Assembly: GCA_018433945.1 (NCBI GenBank)
Contig: JAHDQF010000016.1
Coordinates: forward strand, 1 to 64,000
Direction: 5' to 3'
Length of the DNA: 64,000 nt
DNA from: Proteiniphilum sp.
GTDB taxonomy: Bacteria; Bacteroidota; Bacteroidia; Bacteroidales; Dysgonomonadaceae
Shown here: positions 1 to 7,593 of the stretch, one piece after another
Layout of the letters: each line of letters starts with the position of its first letter
How positions within the stretch are numbered: the stretch's first letter is position 1
Translations under genes and position numbers: made by a program
The notes under the pieces: model-generated
The model's database searches: none
Seen by the model: only the letters and a program-made list of their open reading frames with translations
What the model was told of the DNA's origin: nothing

Positions 1-140
1 CTTACAGGGATAAGACTGGGAAAGTAAACCAATCTTAGGAATAACAAGTGAAAGTCAACAAATATCAGTAATAAGTTATAAACCGAGTCAACTTTCTTTA
101 GGGATAAGGGTTGAAATTAGTCAACCTAAATCAGGAAAAT
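1..140. repeat. Degenerate ~33-bp direct repeats inside insertion-sequence end
   Basis: About four and a half imperfect units are visible. Each begins AGTCAAC or AGTAAAC (near 23, 53, 86 and 119) and contains a core like TCAGGAATAAG followed by GTTGAAA. Spacings are 30, 33 and 33 bases, with a partial unit at 1-22. There are no unique spacers, so this is not a CRISPR array. The repeats lie just inside the IS21-like end at 141-207. Multiple short repeats near the termini are known for IS21-type elements, where they bind the transposase; that role here is inferred. Confidence 0.5.
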
Positions 141-207
141 ACATTTGTTACCGAAAACACTGCACTTTAATTTACCGAAATTACTGCATTCTCAGTTACC
201 GTTAGCA
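141..207 (-). mobile_element. Terminal end of an IS21-family-like insertion sequence (rest outside window)
   Basis: On the minus strand the sequence starts TGCTAACGGTAAC at 207 and runs on with repeated cGGTAA and TGCAGT motifs (TTTCGGTAAATTAAAGTGCAG, then TTTTCGGTAAC). From memory this phased pattern resembles IS21-family ends in Bacteroidota. It begins exactly where similarity of the adjacent gene to DUF262 proteins stops, after DGQ. The transposase genes (istA/istB) would lie left of position 1 and are not visible, so neither family assignment nor target duplication can be confirmed here. Confidence 0.5.
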
Positions 208-433
208 TCTGACCGTCAATGACTATAATTTTATTACCCACTTCATCAGATTTTACAACCAAAGGTTGAAGGCAATAAAAATCTCCATCTTTTGTTCGAT
301 CGAATTCATCGATATCATCCAGTAAATCTTTTACTTGTTGCTCAGTCCAGCGGTAACCTCTTTGGTACGATGGGATTTTAAAATTCATCCCGTTAAGTTC
401 ACCAATTGATTTCAGTTCAATGTTAACTCCCAT
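167..433 (-). pseudogene. DUF262 protein, 5' fragment truncated by insertion sequence
   Basis: Of the 88 codons, the first 75 match the N-terminus of DUF262 (GmrS/ParB-like) proteins. PSYQRGYRW lies at residues 21-29, then DFYCLQPLVV, then VIDGQ, where an intact protein continues QRxTT. The last 13 codons are read from the insertion-sequence end. The fragment closely parallels the 641-aa DUF262/DUF1524 protein at 4148-6073 (VPAYQRGYRW, EFYCLQPVVV, VIDGQQR), so it is a third paralogue in the same cassette. The DGQQR motif belongs to the nucleotide-handling centre in this family, so the remnant should be inactive. Its 3' part, if retained, is beyond the left edge. Confidence 0.8.
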
Positions 434-499
434 GTTGTTTTCAATTTAGCTTATTCAATTTATTTTCTGCTTCAATGACATATAAAAGTGCAATTACAA

Positions 500-1105
500 T
501 TATAAGTTAAAGATAAACGGTTTTCTATCAAGCTTATATTCGGTATCCACTACTGCCGCATTGGAAAAGATGGTTTGCTTTTGTTTTTCAATTCCGTAGG
601 CATCGTGAATATGTCCGAACAGATGATAAGCAGGGCGGATTCTTGTTACAGCTTGTAACAGATCAGTGCAACCAAACCTAGTGTTGTTTGACTGGTCAAG
701 GATACCGTATGGTGGCCGATGTGTAATAAGAACAGTTGTATCATCCGAAATCAATTCAATTGTTTGGGTATCTGAGTTGGTTTCATAAGGTGAAAAGAAA
801 AATGGGATACCCCAAAAATGGATTCCATTAATTGTGATGCCACTGTTGTAAAGATAGAAACAGTTGTCCGGGAGAAAACGCAGGATTCTTTCCGGAGTTA
901 TTCCTTCCAGGGCGTAATCATGGTTACCGGCAATAAAGATCTTATATTGATAGTTTAAAGAGCCGAACCATTCAATAAAATCCATCACTTCTTCACAGGT
1001 CCCGGCAAAACATATGTCGACAGAATGGATGATCACATCGGCAGCAGGCATATTGCCCAACTGCCGATGCTGATTGTGAGTGTCGGAGAGGTGGAGGATC
1101 TGCAT
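500..1105 (-). CDS. Metallophosphoesterase (calcineurin-like)
   Basis: This 201-aa protein has the calcineurin-like metal-binding motifs in order: DTH at residues 8-10, Asp30, GNHD at 60-63, THRPP near residue 128, and GHIH near 164. Such enzymes bind two metals and hydrolyse phosphomonoesters or diesters; the substrate is unknown. The second motif, normally GD, reads SVD: the metal-ligand Asp is kept but the preceding Gly is Val. No signal peptide or membrane segment is seen, so it should be cytoplasmic. It lies 66 nt upstream of the broken DUF262 gene and is co-directional with the whole 1-9 kb cassette. It could be a core member of that cassette or a passenger. Confidence 0.85.
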   Translation of the reverse strand: MQILHLSDTHNQHRQLGNMPAADVIIHSVDICFAGTCEEVMDFIEWFGSLNYQYKIFIAGNHDYALEGITPERILRFLPDNCFYLYNSGITINGIHFWGIPFFFSPYETNSDTQTIELISDDTTVLITHRPPYGILDQSNNTRFGCTDLLQAVTRIRPAYHLFGHIHDAYGIEKQKQTIFSNAAVVDTEYKLDRKPFIFNL

Positions 1106-1118
1106 TCAATTAATGAAT

Positions 1119-1280
1119 CTAATCACAATCTTGGAAAATTATATTTTTACGATCTATCTCAGAAAGTAATTCATCCAGTATTCTTGAAATATAGATGGTG
1201 AATTCACTATACCTTCCTTTTGCAAAATCGGCAAAAACATCATTATTACAATTTTTGTAATCAAAAAACTTAAAACCCAT
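1119..1280 (-). CDS. Possible small protein, 53 aa
   Basis: An ATG-initiated frame of 53 codons (starts MGFKFFDYKN, ends IIFQDCD) fits between the 73-aa gene (41 nt) and the metallophosphoesterase gene (13 nt) on the same strand. Its composition (many Asp, Phe and Ile; an amphipathic stretch ISRILDELLSEID) is protein-like, but I recognise no family. The close fit in an otherwise compact gene row is the main support. It could instead be a remnant of a larger gene. Confidence 0.35.
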   Translation of the reverse strand: MGFKFFDYKNCNNDVFADFAKGRYSEFTIYISRILDELLSEIDRKNIIFQDCD

Positions 1281-1321
1281 TCATTTCATGTAATAAATAT
1301 TGAAAATTAATAATCTATTAG

Positions 1322-1543
1322 TTATCCCAATACCTCCACCTGGAAATCATTCTTGTTGCAGCAGGCTTTCTGGTAATCGAAGGCATAAATTCTCATATAG
1401 GCTTCCTTGATCTCCTTTGCTCCGTTGTAAAATGGATCGTTGGTGTGCTGCAGCGTGGTTACAGTTACCTGCATTTGTGGCGTTAATACAGTACCGTTGG
1501 TACGTTTGATTCGTTTAGGTGTTACTCTAAATACTTTTGGCAT
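1322..1543 (-). CDS. Small conserved-looking protein, 73 aa, in DUF262 cassette
   Basis: This 73-aa basic protein (starts MPKVFRVTPKRIKR; contains HTNDPFYNGAKEI and a CC pair near the end) starts 4 nt after the stop of the 857-aa DUF262 gene, so translational coupling is likely. It has no signal peptide or membrane segment. I do not recognise a characterised family. The many basic residues in the first 15 positions would suit nucleic-acid binding, but that is speculation. Its fixed place behind a DUF262 gene makes it a candidate accessory subunit. Confidence 0.65.
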   Translation of the reverse strand: MPKVFRVTPKRIKRTNGTVLTPQMQVTVTTLQHTNDPFYNGAKEIKEAYMRIYAFDYQKACCNKNDFQVEVLG

Positions 1544-1547
1544 GATG

Positions 1548-4121
1548 TTAAAATTTAATAATCTCTTGTATTATTGCCTTTACCTTGTCGCCTTCTTCGG
1601 TATAGAGAACATATTTATTTTTTTCTTCATTCCAGTTAAAACCCGACGAGCTCTTTAACAAATCCTGCATTTCTGGCACGTAATCACTCTCTATTGTAGA
1701 ATTCCCTTTTTGTTCGAAAACATCTATTTCGTATTTATTTTCATTAGTGTTCCAATAAATATCAATTTCGTACGGTATTTGATTGCAATGAAATACGATG
1801 CAAATATAAGGCGATTCTTCGTAACTTTTACAATGATGATATGTTTTATCTATAATTAATACGGAAAAGGATTCATCTTCAATGTGTTTTTTCCACAAGT
1901 AATAGGTGTACATTTCAGCGAAATATTGATTAGCCCCTTTATATAAATTCGAGAGCAGATAGATTTCGTTAAAGCCATCAACTTTAATAAACCCTTTCGT
2001 ACAATATCTCATCAACGATGGGTCGCTAATAAAATAATCCCGCCATGTGCCTGTTCTGTCAGAAATGAATAAACGGAGTGATTTATCTACATCCGATTCG
2101 TCAAACCTGCTGTCATCAAAAAGCTCTTTCAGGAAACCAGCCTCTGTAGTGTATGTTCCATCTATGCGCAACAATCTTTTCCAGCTATAATCGCGAGCAA
2201 TGTTATTCCCTATAACATTCGTGTGTAACAAATTGTAACGATTTTCTGAAGTAATTGAATTTTGCGATGATTTAACGGCACAAAGTCCTTTGGTTAAAGT
2301 TGCCCGTTCCAATAAAAAATCACAAGTACCGAAATTGTCGTATACTCCGCTATTCCTGTATGCAAAAGCTGCCACTCCTTTCCTCGCGTATTCCACGAAC
2401 AAGTTAAAGTAATAATCCTCTTCTGCCCAATCACAATTATTGTTTGCTTTGTAGTACTCCACAATTTTTGCAAAATCCAGAATGAAACCAATTTGTCCAC
2501 TAAAAAAATCGTGTTTTTCCGTTTCTTCAATTACAGTTTTCCAATCACTGCCCGAAGATTTGAGTATTAAACAAGCTTTTATTTTTTCTTCCAGGACTTG
2601 CCAACTCGAGAAAGCATCTATATCGTTGCTCACCAGGTAATTCAAGATATCTTTGCTGCCAGGCAGCATTTTCTCTATCGATTTAATGGCTCTTGCCACC
2701 TCAACCGCACTGTCGATAATCGTATTATACAAGAGATTATGAATCACTCTAACCCACTGTTCAATACCGCTTCTATCTCCATTGTTTACAATTAAGAACC
2801 GAACGTAAGCGTGAAACATAATACGCTCTTGATTGTTTGTGAAAGAGAGTTTTAATGCATTCTCGAAAACTTTTTCCTCGTCAAAATAAAATCTGTACTC
2901 TGAAGATAAATACTTTTTTATCTTGCAGTTTCCATTAACGAGATTATCAAAAGCATCAATCAAGTACAATATACCATCTTCAGACAGCGCGTTCAATTCA
3001 TTGTATTTATAAAAAGAGATATCATCAGTGTAGTCTTTTCTTTTCCTCGCGGGTGCTGTTCCAAGTAAAAACTCGAAGGCATCGTCTGTCCTATCGGTAG
3101 ATCCATCTTTGCTTATTGGAACGGTAATAGCAAACTGATTAGTAAAAATAACCCTGATAAAATTCTTTAATTCTTCATCATATAAATCCTTTTCCCCTAC
3201 CAGTTCTCTATAATTCCAAAACAGGTTAGCCCATTTCGTATCAATATTATATGAAAAGTACTTGTTTAGCGCTACATCTTTTCTCGTCCCATTAAACAGC
3301 AATTGAAATGACCTCTCTTGAGTAAGTTTGAAATTATCGAGATATTGTTCAAATTTCGCTTTAAAATTCTCGAACCAGGTAAGCGGTTTACCTCGAGAGT
3401 TCATCTTGATGTATAAATCGTCTGAGAGTTTAAAGTCCTTAAGGTTCAGAAATTGGAATGTAATTATCGGTTTCTCTAAACTTAATAACCTCACGAAGAA
3501 CATGTTTTTGCCAATAAACTTGTTATGAATTGCATCAAGCATAGTTAGCATAGACTGGATGGTTGGGTCTTGTAACCATGAAAGGAAAAACCAAGCTGAA
3601 TCTTCAATGGTTTTGGACAATTGATTATCTTTTGTAACTCCTTTTTCTTTGTCAACCTCTAATAAATAATTAAAATCGATGCCATTACTCATTAACGCAT
3701 CGCAAAAATCAGAAGAGCTTGTTCGGGTCTCGTACGTGAACATCGATTTGTTATCTTTCAATAAAGCCTGCTTGAAATTTTTGCATAACTCACTGTTTTT
3801 ATCTTCTTGAATTTGATACAAGTACCAGTGCAGTAAAAAGAGCGTCGTGAGCCGTTGTTGCCCGTCAAGCGGGATGAAGTCAACCTGATCTTTCCCTTCA
3901 TTCAAACTGCCGTAAATGAAATCCAGGTCCCGGTTGGGTATATTATCTTCAAGGTATTGATACAAAGCGTCAAGGAACGTTTCTCTAACCTCTTTTCTAT
4001 TTTCCCTGCCTTGCGCATAATCACGTTGTATAATGGGTACTACTACCCTGTAATTCTTTTCCTTGAAAAGTGCATGAAAAGATAATCTTTCTCCTGATCG
4101 TGTGTTTTTATTTTTTTCCAT
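1548..4121 (-). CDS. DUF262 (GmrS-like) protein without a recognisable HNH domain, 857 aa
   Basis: The N-terminal DUF262 domain shows IIQRDYAQGR at residues 30-39 and PLDGQQRLTT at 85-94; near 240-260 comes the family signature MNSRGKPLTWFENFKAKF. In GmrSD and SspE-type restriction enzymes this domain binds and hydrolyses nucleotide and is paired or fused with a DUF1524 HNH nuclease. Here the remaining 600 residues show no DUF1524 IEHxxPQ or N...F motifs, so the protein may be a sensor or motor subunit. It follows the DUF262/DUF1524 gene after 26 nt, which suggests the two act together. The gene is AT-rich compared with the chromosome to its right. Assignment to DUF262 is secure; the defence role is inferred. 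Confidence 0.85.
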   Translation of the reverse strand: MEKNKNTRSGERLSFHALFKEKNYRVVVPIIQRDYAQGRENRKEVRETFLDALYQYLEDNIPNRDLDFIYGSLNEGKDQVDFIPLDGQQRLTTLFLLHWYLYQIQEDKNSELCKNFKQALLKDNKSMFTYETRTSSSDFCDALMSNGIDFNYLLEVDKEKGVTKDNQLSKTIEDSAWFFLSWLQDPTIQSMLTMLDAIHNKFIGKNMFFVRLLSLEKPIITFQFLNLKDFKLSDDLYIKMNSRGKPLTWFENFKAKFEQYLDNFKLTQERSFQLLFNGTRKDVALNKYFSYNIDTKWANLFWNYRELVGEKDLYDEELKNFIRVIFTNQFAITVPISKDGSTDRTDDAFEFLLGTAPARKRKDYTDDISFYKYNELNALSEDGILYLIDAFDNLVNGNCKIKKYLSSEYRFYFDEEKVFENALKLSFTNNQERIMFHAYVRFLIVNNGDRSGIEQWVRVIHNLLYNTIIDSAVEVARAIKSIEKMLPGSKDILNYLVSNDIDAFSSWQVLEEKIKACLILKSSGSDWKTVIEETEKHDFFSGQIGFILDFAKIVEYYKANNNCDWAEEDYYFNLFVEYARKGVAAFAYRNSGVYDNFGTCDFLLERATLTKGLCAVKSSQNSITSENRYNLLHTNVIGNNIARDYSWKRLLRIDGTYTTEAGFLKELFDDSRFDESDVDKSLRLFISDRTGTWRDYFISDPSLMRYCTKGFIKVDGFNEIYLLSNLYKGANQYFAEMYTYYLWKKHIEDESFSVLIIDKTYHHCKSYEESPYICIVFHCNQIPYEIDIYWNTNENKYEIDVFEQKGNSTIESDYVPEMQDLLKSSSGFNWNEEKNKYVLYTEEGDKVKAIIQEIIKF

Positions 4122-4147
4122 GATCTACTGTCTGTTGATTAATGGGT

Positions 4148-6073
4148 TTATGCTTCAGTTGATTCAAGTTTTGTTTCTTTCATAAGAAATTCACCCAACA
4201 TCTCTTTTATAGCCTCTAGGTAATCGTTTGCATCGTCTTCGTTCCAGTACATTACCTCGCCAAGCTTTTTTGAATAGTATTTTAAAAACAAGTTCCTGGT
4301 GCAAATCGGGACAAAAATACCCTTCTTATCATTCTCGATGATTCGCTTTCTCTTGATAGGGAAAAACGCGTTGCCGTAACTACGATTTGTTTTTGAATCG
4401 AGCAAAGCCAAGTTTGAAATAGAATTTATGTTATCCGGGACTTTACTCTCTTTAAAATATTCAGAAACTTTTTTATATGTATTATCAAAAATTATTTGTT
4501 TTTTATTGCTGTCTGTCTCTTCTTTACATTCCAAAAGCGAGCTGCAGATATCTTTTATATCATCACCCAGATTATCTGAATCTTTAAGAACTTTTTCCAC
4601 TTCCTCTTTATCTGCCGAATTCACAAAAAAAGATAGAATATCATCCACCCATTCGTCCTGATTTTTTATTTTACCCGTGTCGTTTGGGTCGTTTTGTGAA
4701 CGAACGTGTTCTATATCCCAATCTTCCAACTTGTATTTATGGAATGGAAAGCGCATGTCTGTATTAAGCGAATCTAATATCGTTTGAATATTGAACAACA
4801 ACAATATTTTCCTGATTACATTTCTGCTTTTATTATCTTGGTAATCAAGTTCATCAATATTACAATTCACAAAATTCTCACTAATTTCTTTCTTCAAGTA
4901 TTCTATAAACTCAAATTTAGATTTTGGTAAAATACCTTTCTCCATGTTCCCCTCTTTCGCTTCCTTTATTTCGTTTATTGGTTTTCCACATTCAACCAAA
5001 TACCCCACGTAGTGGAATAAAGTATGATCCTTATACCATTCTTCGAAAGTCAGGAAATATCGTTTAATCGACAGCCAGATGTTGTCGATATCCGGTTTCT
5101 TGTTTCTCCTTTTTTCGTCTTTAGAAAACTCCTTTTGAAACTCGTTGTAAGTATGATAAAATTCAGATTCAACAGTTCGCCCTTTCATCAAGTCTAATAT
5201 AAACTCGATACGATTGTCGTATTTCAGAGAATTCGATGGATTATAGATAAAATACCAGAAAGCATCCTCTTGCAAAGATTTTTCTATCATATCCCATTCA
5301 GTGGCAATTTGAATCTGTTTTAATGTAGCTTTATCCTCCTCGAAATTGCCTTTTTGTAATAACAATGCTTTCACAAGTTCCGCATTTGTCAAAGGGATCT
5401 TACCGATATTCAAACGAGTGAAGATATCGTAGTTGTTATTCGTTTCGTCACCGTTCACCTTATACCAGATAACCCTTACATTGTTGGCCACATCAAAAGA
5501 TCCTTCATCAGATCCTTCTTCAATATCTTCAGGCTGATATTTCAAAAGAGTATTTAGAAAATCAATCGCGTTTATATTATTATTCTTATCCTTATCCTTG
5601 AACCACTCATTAATCGTGTTATACGCTTTCCAAAAATGCCAGTAGTCGACATTTTGATTCGATTCTTCCTCCGTTTTTGATTTCACATTCTCTAAAAAAT
5701 CTTCACTACCCGGTCGAGTTTCATACACCGGCGGTTGAAATGAGAAATTTGGGAAAGCTATTCTTATCAATTCCTCCATATTTTTTAATATCAGGTAAAT
5801 GGTCGTGATTCGTTGTTGCCCATCAATCACTTCCCATTTGTCGCCATTCCTAGCTACCACAACAGGCTGCAAGCAATAAAACTCACCTTCTGACTCTGAT
5901 CGTTCACATCGTTCACTTCGTTTTGAAAACTGCCAAATATCATTAAGCAATTGCTTCACTTGCGTTTCTGTCCAACGATAACCACGTTGGTAGGCAGGAA
6001 CAAAAAAACGGTGTTTAAATAATTGATTTACCGATTTTAACACAAGTTCGGTCGGTTCACTCATATTTTCCAT
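4148..6073 (-). CDS. DUF262 and DUF1524 domain protein (GmrSD/SspE-like putative nuclease), 641 aa
   Basis: Residues about 10-240 form a DUF262 domain: VPAYQRGYRW at 25-34, VIDGQQRITT at 82-91, and FTRLNIGKIPLTNAEL at 218-233. Residues about 420-600 look like DUF1524, an HNH-type nuclease domain: WDIEHVRSQ at 452-460 carries the catalytic-type His, and LLDSKTNRSYGN at 557-568 is the second half of the fold. This architecture is shared with GmrSD, BrxU and SspE, which cut modified or foreign phage DNA in a nucleotide-dependent way. The gene starts 25 nt after the exonuclease gene. A start three codons downstream (second ATG) is also possible. The target DNA is unknown. Confidence 0.88.
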   Translation of the reverse strand: MENMSEPTELVLKSVNQLFKHRFFVPAYQRGYRWTETQVKQLLNDIWQFSKRSERCERSESEGEFYCLQPVVVARNGDKWEVIDGQQRITTIYLILKNMEELIRIAFPNFSFQPPVYETRPGSEDFLENVKSKTEEESNQNVDYWHFWKAYNTINEWFKDKDKNNNINAIDFLNTLLKYQPEDIEEGSDEGSFDVANNVRVIWYKVNGDETNNNYDIFTRLNIGKIPLTNAELVKALLLQKGNFEEDKATLKQIQIATEWDMIEKSLQEDAFWYFIYNPSNSLKYDNRIEFILDLMKGRTVESEFYHTYNEFQKEFSKDEKRRNKKPDIDNIWLSIKRYFLTFEEWYKDHTLFHYVGYLVECGKPINEIKEAKEGNMEKGILPKSKFEFIEYLKKEISENFVNCNIDELDYQDNKSRNVIRKILLLFNIQTILDSLNTDMRFPFHKYKLEDWDIEHVRSQNDPNDTGKIKNQDEWVDDILSFFVNSADKEEVEKVLKDSDNLGDDIKDICSSLLECKEETDSNKKQIIFDNTYKKVSEYFKESKVPDNINSISNLALLDSKTNRSYGNAFFPIKRKRIIENDKKGIFVPICTRNLFLKYYSKKLGEVMYWNEDDANDYLEAIKEMLGEFLMKETKLESTEA

Positions 6074-6098
6074 AATCTATAGTGTTTAAAAATGTTTT

Positions 6099-6593
6099 TT
6101 ACTTGAATATCTGTATGGCTATCTGTGCACAGGCTTCGGCATCTGCCAGGGCGTGGTGATGGTTCTCAAGCACGAAGCCGCAATATGCAGAAACGGTGTC
6201 GAGTTGATAATTGGATAAACCTTTGAGTTTAGCTTTTGCCTGACGCACAGTACAGAAGAACTCATAATCGGGGTAGTCCATCCGGTACATACGGAAACAG
6301 GCTTTCAGGCATCCCTCATCAAACACTTTGTTGTGGGCGATTAGCGGCAAATCTTCAATCAACGGTTCAATCTGACTCCACACTTGCGGAAATATGGGAG
6401 CATTCTCTGTAACATCTTGGGTGATGCCATGCACCATGATGTTACCATAACGGTAATAGTCCGGCTCAGGACGGATCAGACTGTAAAACCTGTCTGTGAT
6501 CTCTCCATCACGGACGATTACCACACCCACACTGCAAACGCTGGTACGGTGTTCATTGGCGGTTTCAAAATCGATGGCTGCAAAACTATTCAT
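6099..6593 (-). CDS. DEDDh 3'-5' exonuclease (DnaQ-like), stand-alone
   Basis: A 164-aa protein made of a single RNase T/DnaQ-type exonuclease domain. The catalytic set is visible: D8 and E10 in AIDFET, D92 in HNKVFDEG, and H146 with D151 in HHALADAE (the HxAxxD signature of the DEDDh subgroup). I chose the ATG at 6593 because it puts the first motif at residue 8, as usual; a longer frame upstream only adds 28 unlikely residues. The family degrades single-stranded DNA or RNA from the 3' end. It lies 40 nt after the WYL gene and 25 nt before a DUF262 gene, suggesting it processes products of the DUF262 nuclease or supports repair. Confidence 0.88.
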   Translation of the reverse strand: MNSFAAIDFETANEHRTSVCSVGVVIVRDGEITDRFYSLIRPEPDYYRYGNIMVHGITQDVTENAPIFPQVWSQIEPLIEDLPLIAHNKVFDEGCLKACFRMYRMDYPDYEFFCTVRQAKAKLKGLSNYQLDTVSAYCGFVLENHHHALADAEACAQIAIQIFK

Positions 6594-6633
6594 CTGGTAA
6601 TAAAGTGTTTCTCTCAAATAAATCAAATTATTT

Positions 6634-7572
6634 TTACCTCTTGTAAATCTCGGCCATCTGTTCAACGATATCAGCAACTTCCTGCCTCAACCGGATGGGT
6701 TTCAACACTTCTACATTCTCGCCATGCGAAAGCAATTCCTGTAAAAAATCATAAGTAGGATGCAGGAGATATTGAAAGACTGCATAGTCAGCCTGATCAT
6801 CCACCAATGTTTGGGAGTGGTGCAAAGGAAGCGTTTCAAAATATCTACGTTGGTTACCATATACTTTTATCTCTACCGTTTCGGGTTCTTTGCCGTCGCT
6901 GTGTATAATGCCAAAGCTGTAGCGAAAATAGTTTTCCGGTGAGAAATCTGCCGGATAGACGAATGGAGTATTGGTAACTCTCACTTGACGTACGCGATCC
7001 AATGAGTAAATGCGCAATTCGTCATATTGGGGGTTGCGTGCCAGCAGGTACCATCGCTGCCGGAACACTTTCAGGCAATAGGGTTCAACCGGGAAGGTGG
7101 AAGGTACAGCTTTCCAGAAGCTCTGGTAGGTGATTTCAACAGAAAGATTGTCTCGAATCGCTTCCAGGAAAGATGTCAGGTATTGGTGACCGGAAGGAAT
7201 CTTCTCGAACAGGATCCGATCTTTTATCTCGCTGATCTCACTAAGCAGATTTCCTACCGAGAAAGCATTCAGCATCCAGGATCGTATTCCGCCCCGACGC
7301 ATGTCATCCTCGTTTTCGATGTAATAAACATACCCTTCCCGTTTATCGCATTCGATGTTGATGTCAAACATCTCCTCGATGGCCTGGCGGTGATTGTGGA
7401 AAGTACGCAGCGGAATATCATCGCCCGTGTAATTCAGGCGGGAACGTGTCCACTTCTCGTTGATCTCTTCAAACGTGATTCTGCCTGCACTGAGGATCGT
7501 ATCCACCAGCCAAATGTATCGATTGAACAAGGTGGATGTGTTCTCTTTGTTGCTTTTCTTCTTTGGTTTCAT
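6634..7572 (-). CDS. WYL-domain transcriptional regulator, 312 aa
   Basis: An N-terminal winged helix-turn-helix (about residues 15-85, with LRTFHNHRQAIEEMF as likely recognition region) is followed by a WYL domain with RWYLLAR at 173-179 and RIYSLDRV at 187-194, and a C-terminal WCX-type extension. WYL proteins such as CapW and BrxR are ligand-sensing repressors that control phage-defence operons and are thought to sense nucleic acid. Being the second gene of the cassette, 21 nt after the AAA+ gene, it probably autoregulates the operon from the promoter near 9310-9327. The start is a single clear ATG. Confidence 0.9.
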   Translation of the reverse strand: MKPKKKSNKENTSTLFNRYIWLVDTILSAGRITFEEINEKWTRSRLNYTGDDIPLRTFHNHRQAIEEMFDINIECDKREGYVYYIENEDDMRRGGIRSWMLNAFSVGNLLSEISEIKDRILFEKIPSGHQYLTSFLEAIRDNLSVEITYQSFWKAVPSTFPVEPYCLKVFRQRWYLLARNPQYDELRIYSLDRVRQVRVTNTPFVYPADFSPENYFRYSFGIIHSDGKEPETVEIKVYGNQRRYFETLPLHHSQTLVDDQADYAVFQYLLHPTYDFLQELLSHGENVEVLKPIRLRQEVADIVEQMAEIYKR

Positions 7573-7593
7573 CTTGTTGCTTCTACTGTTATC

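Noticed and set aside
1..140. Possible CRISPR array
   Set aside because: Units are degenerate and directly adjacent, with no unique spacers and no cas genes; they fit insertion-sequence subterminal repeats.
1548..4121. HNH (DUF1524) nuclease in the C-terminus of the 857-aa DUF262 protein
   Set aside because: No IEHxxP-type motif or matching Asn/His pair was found, in contrast to the 641-aa neighbour.
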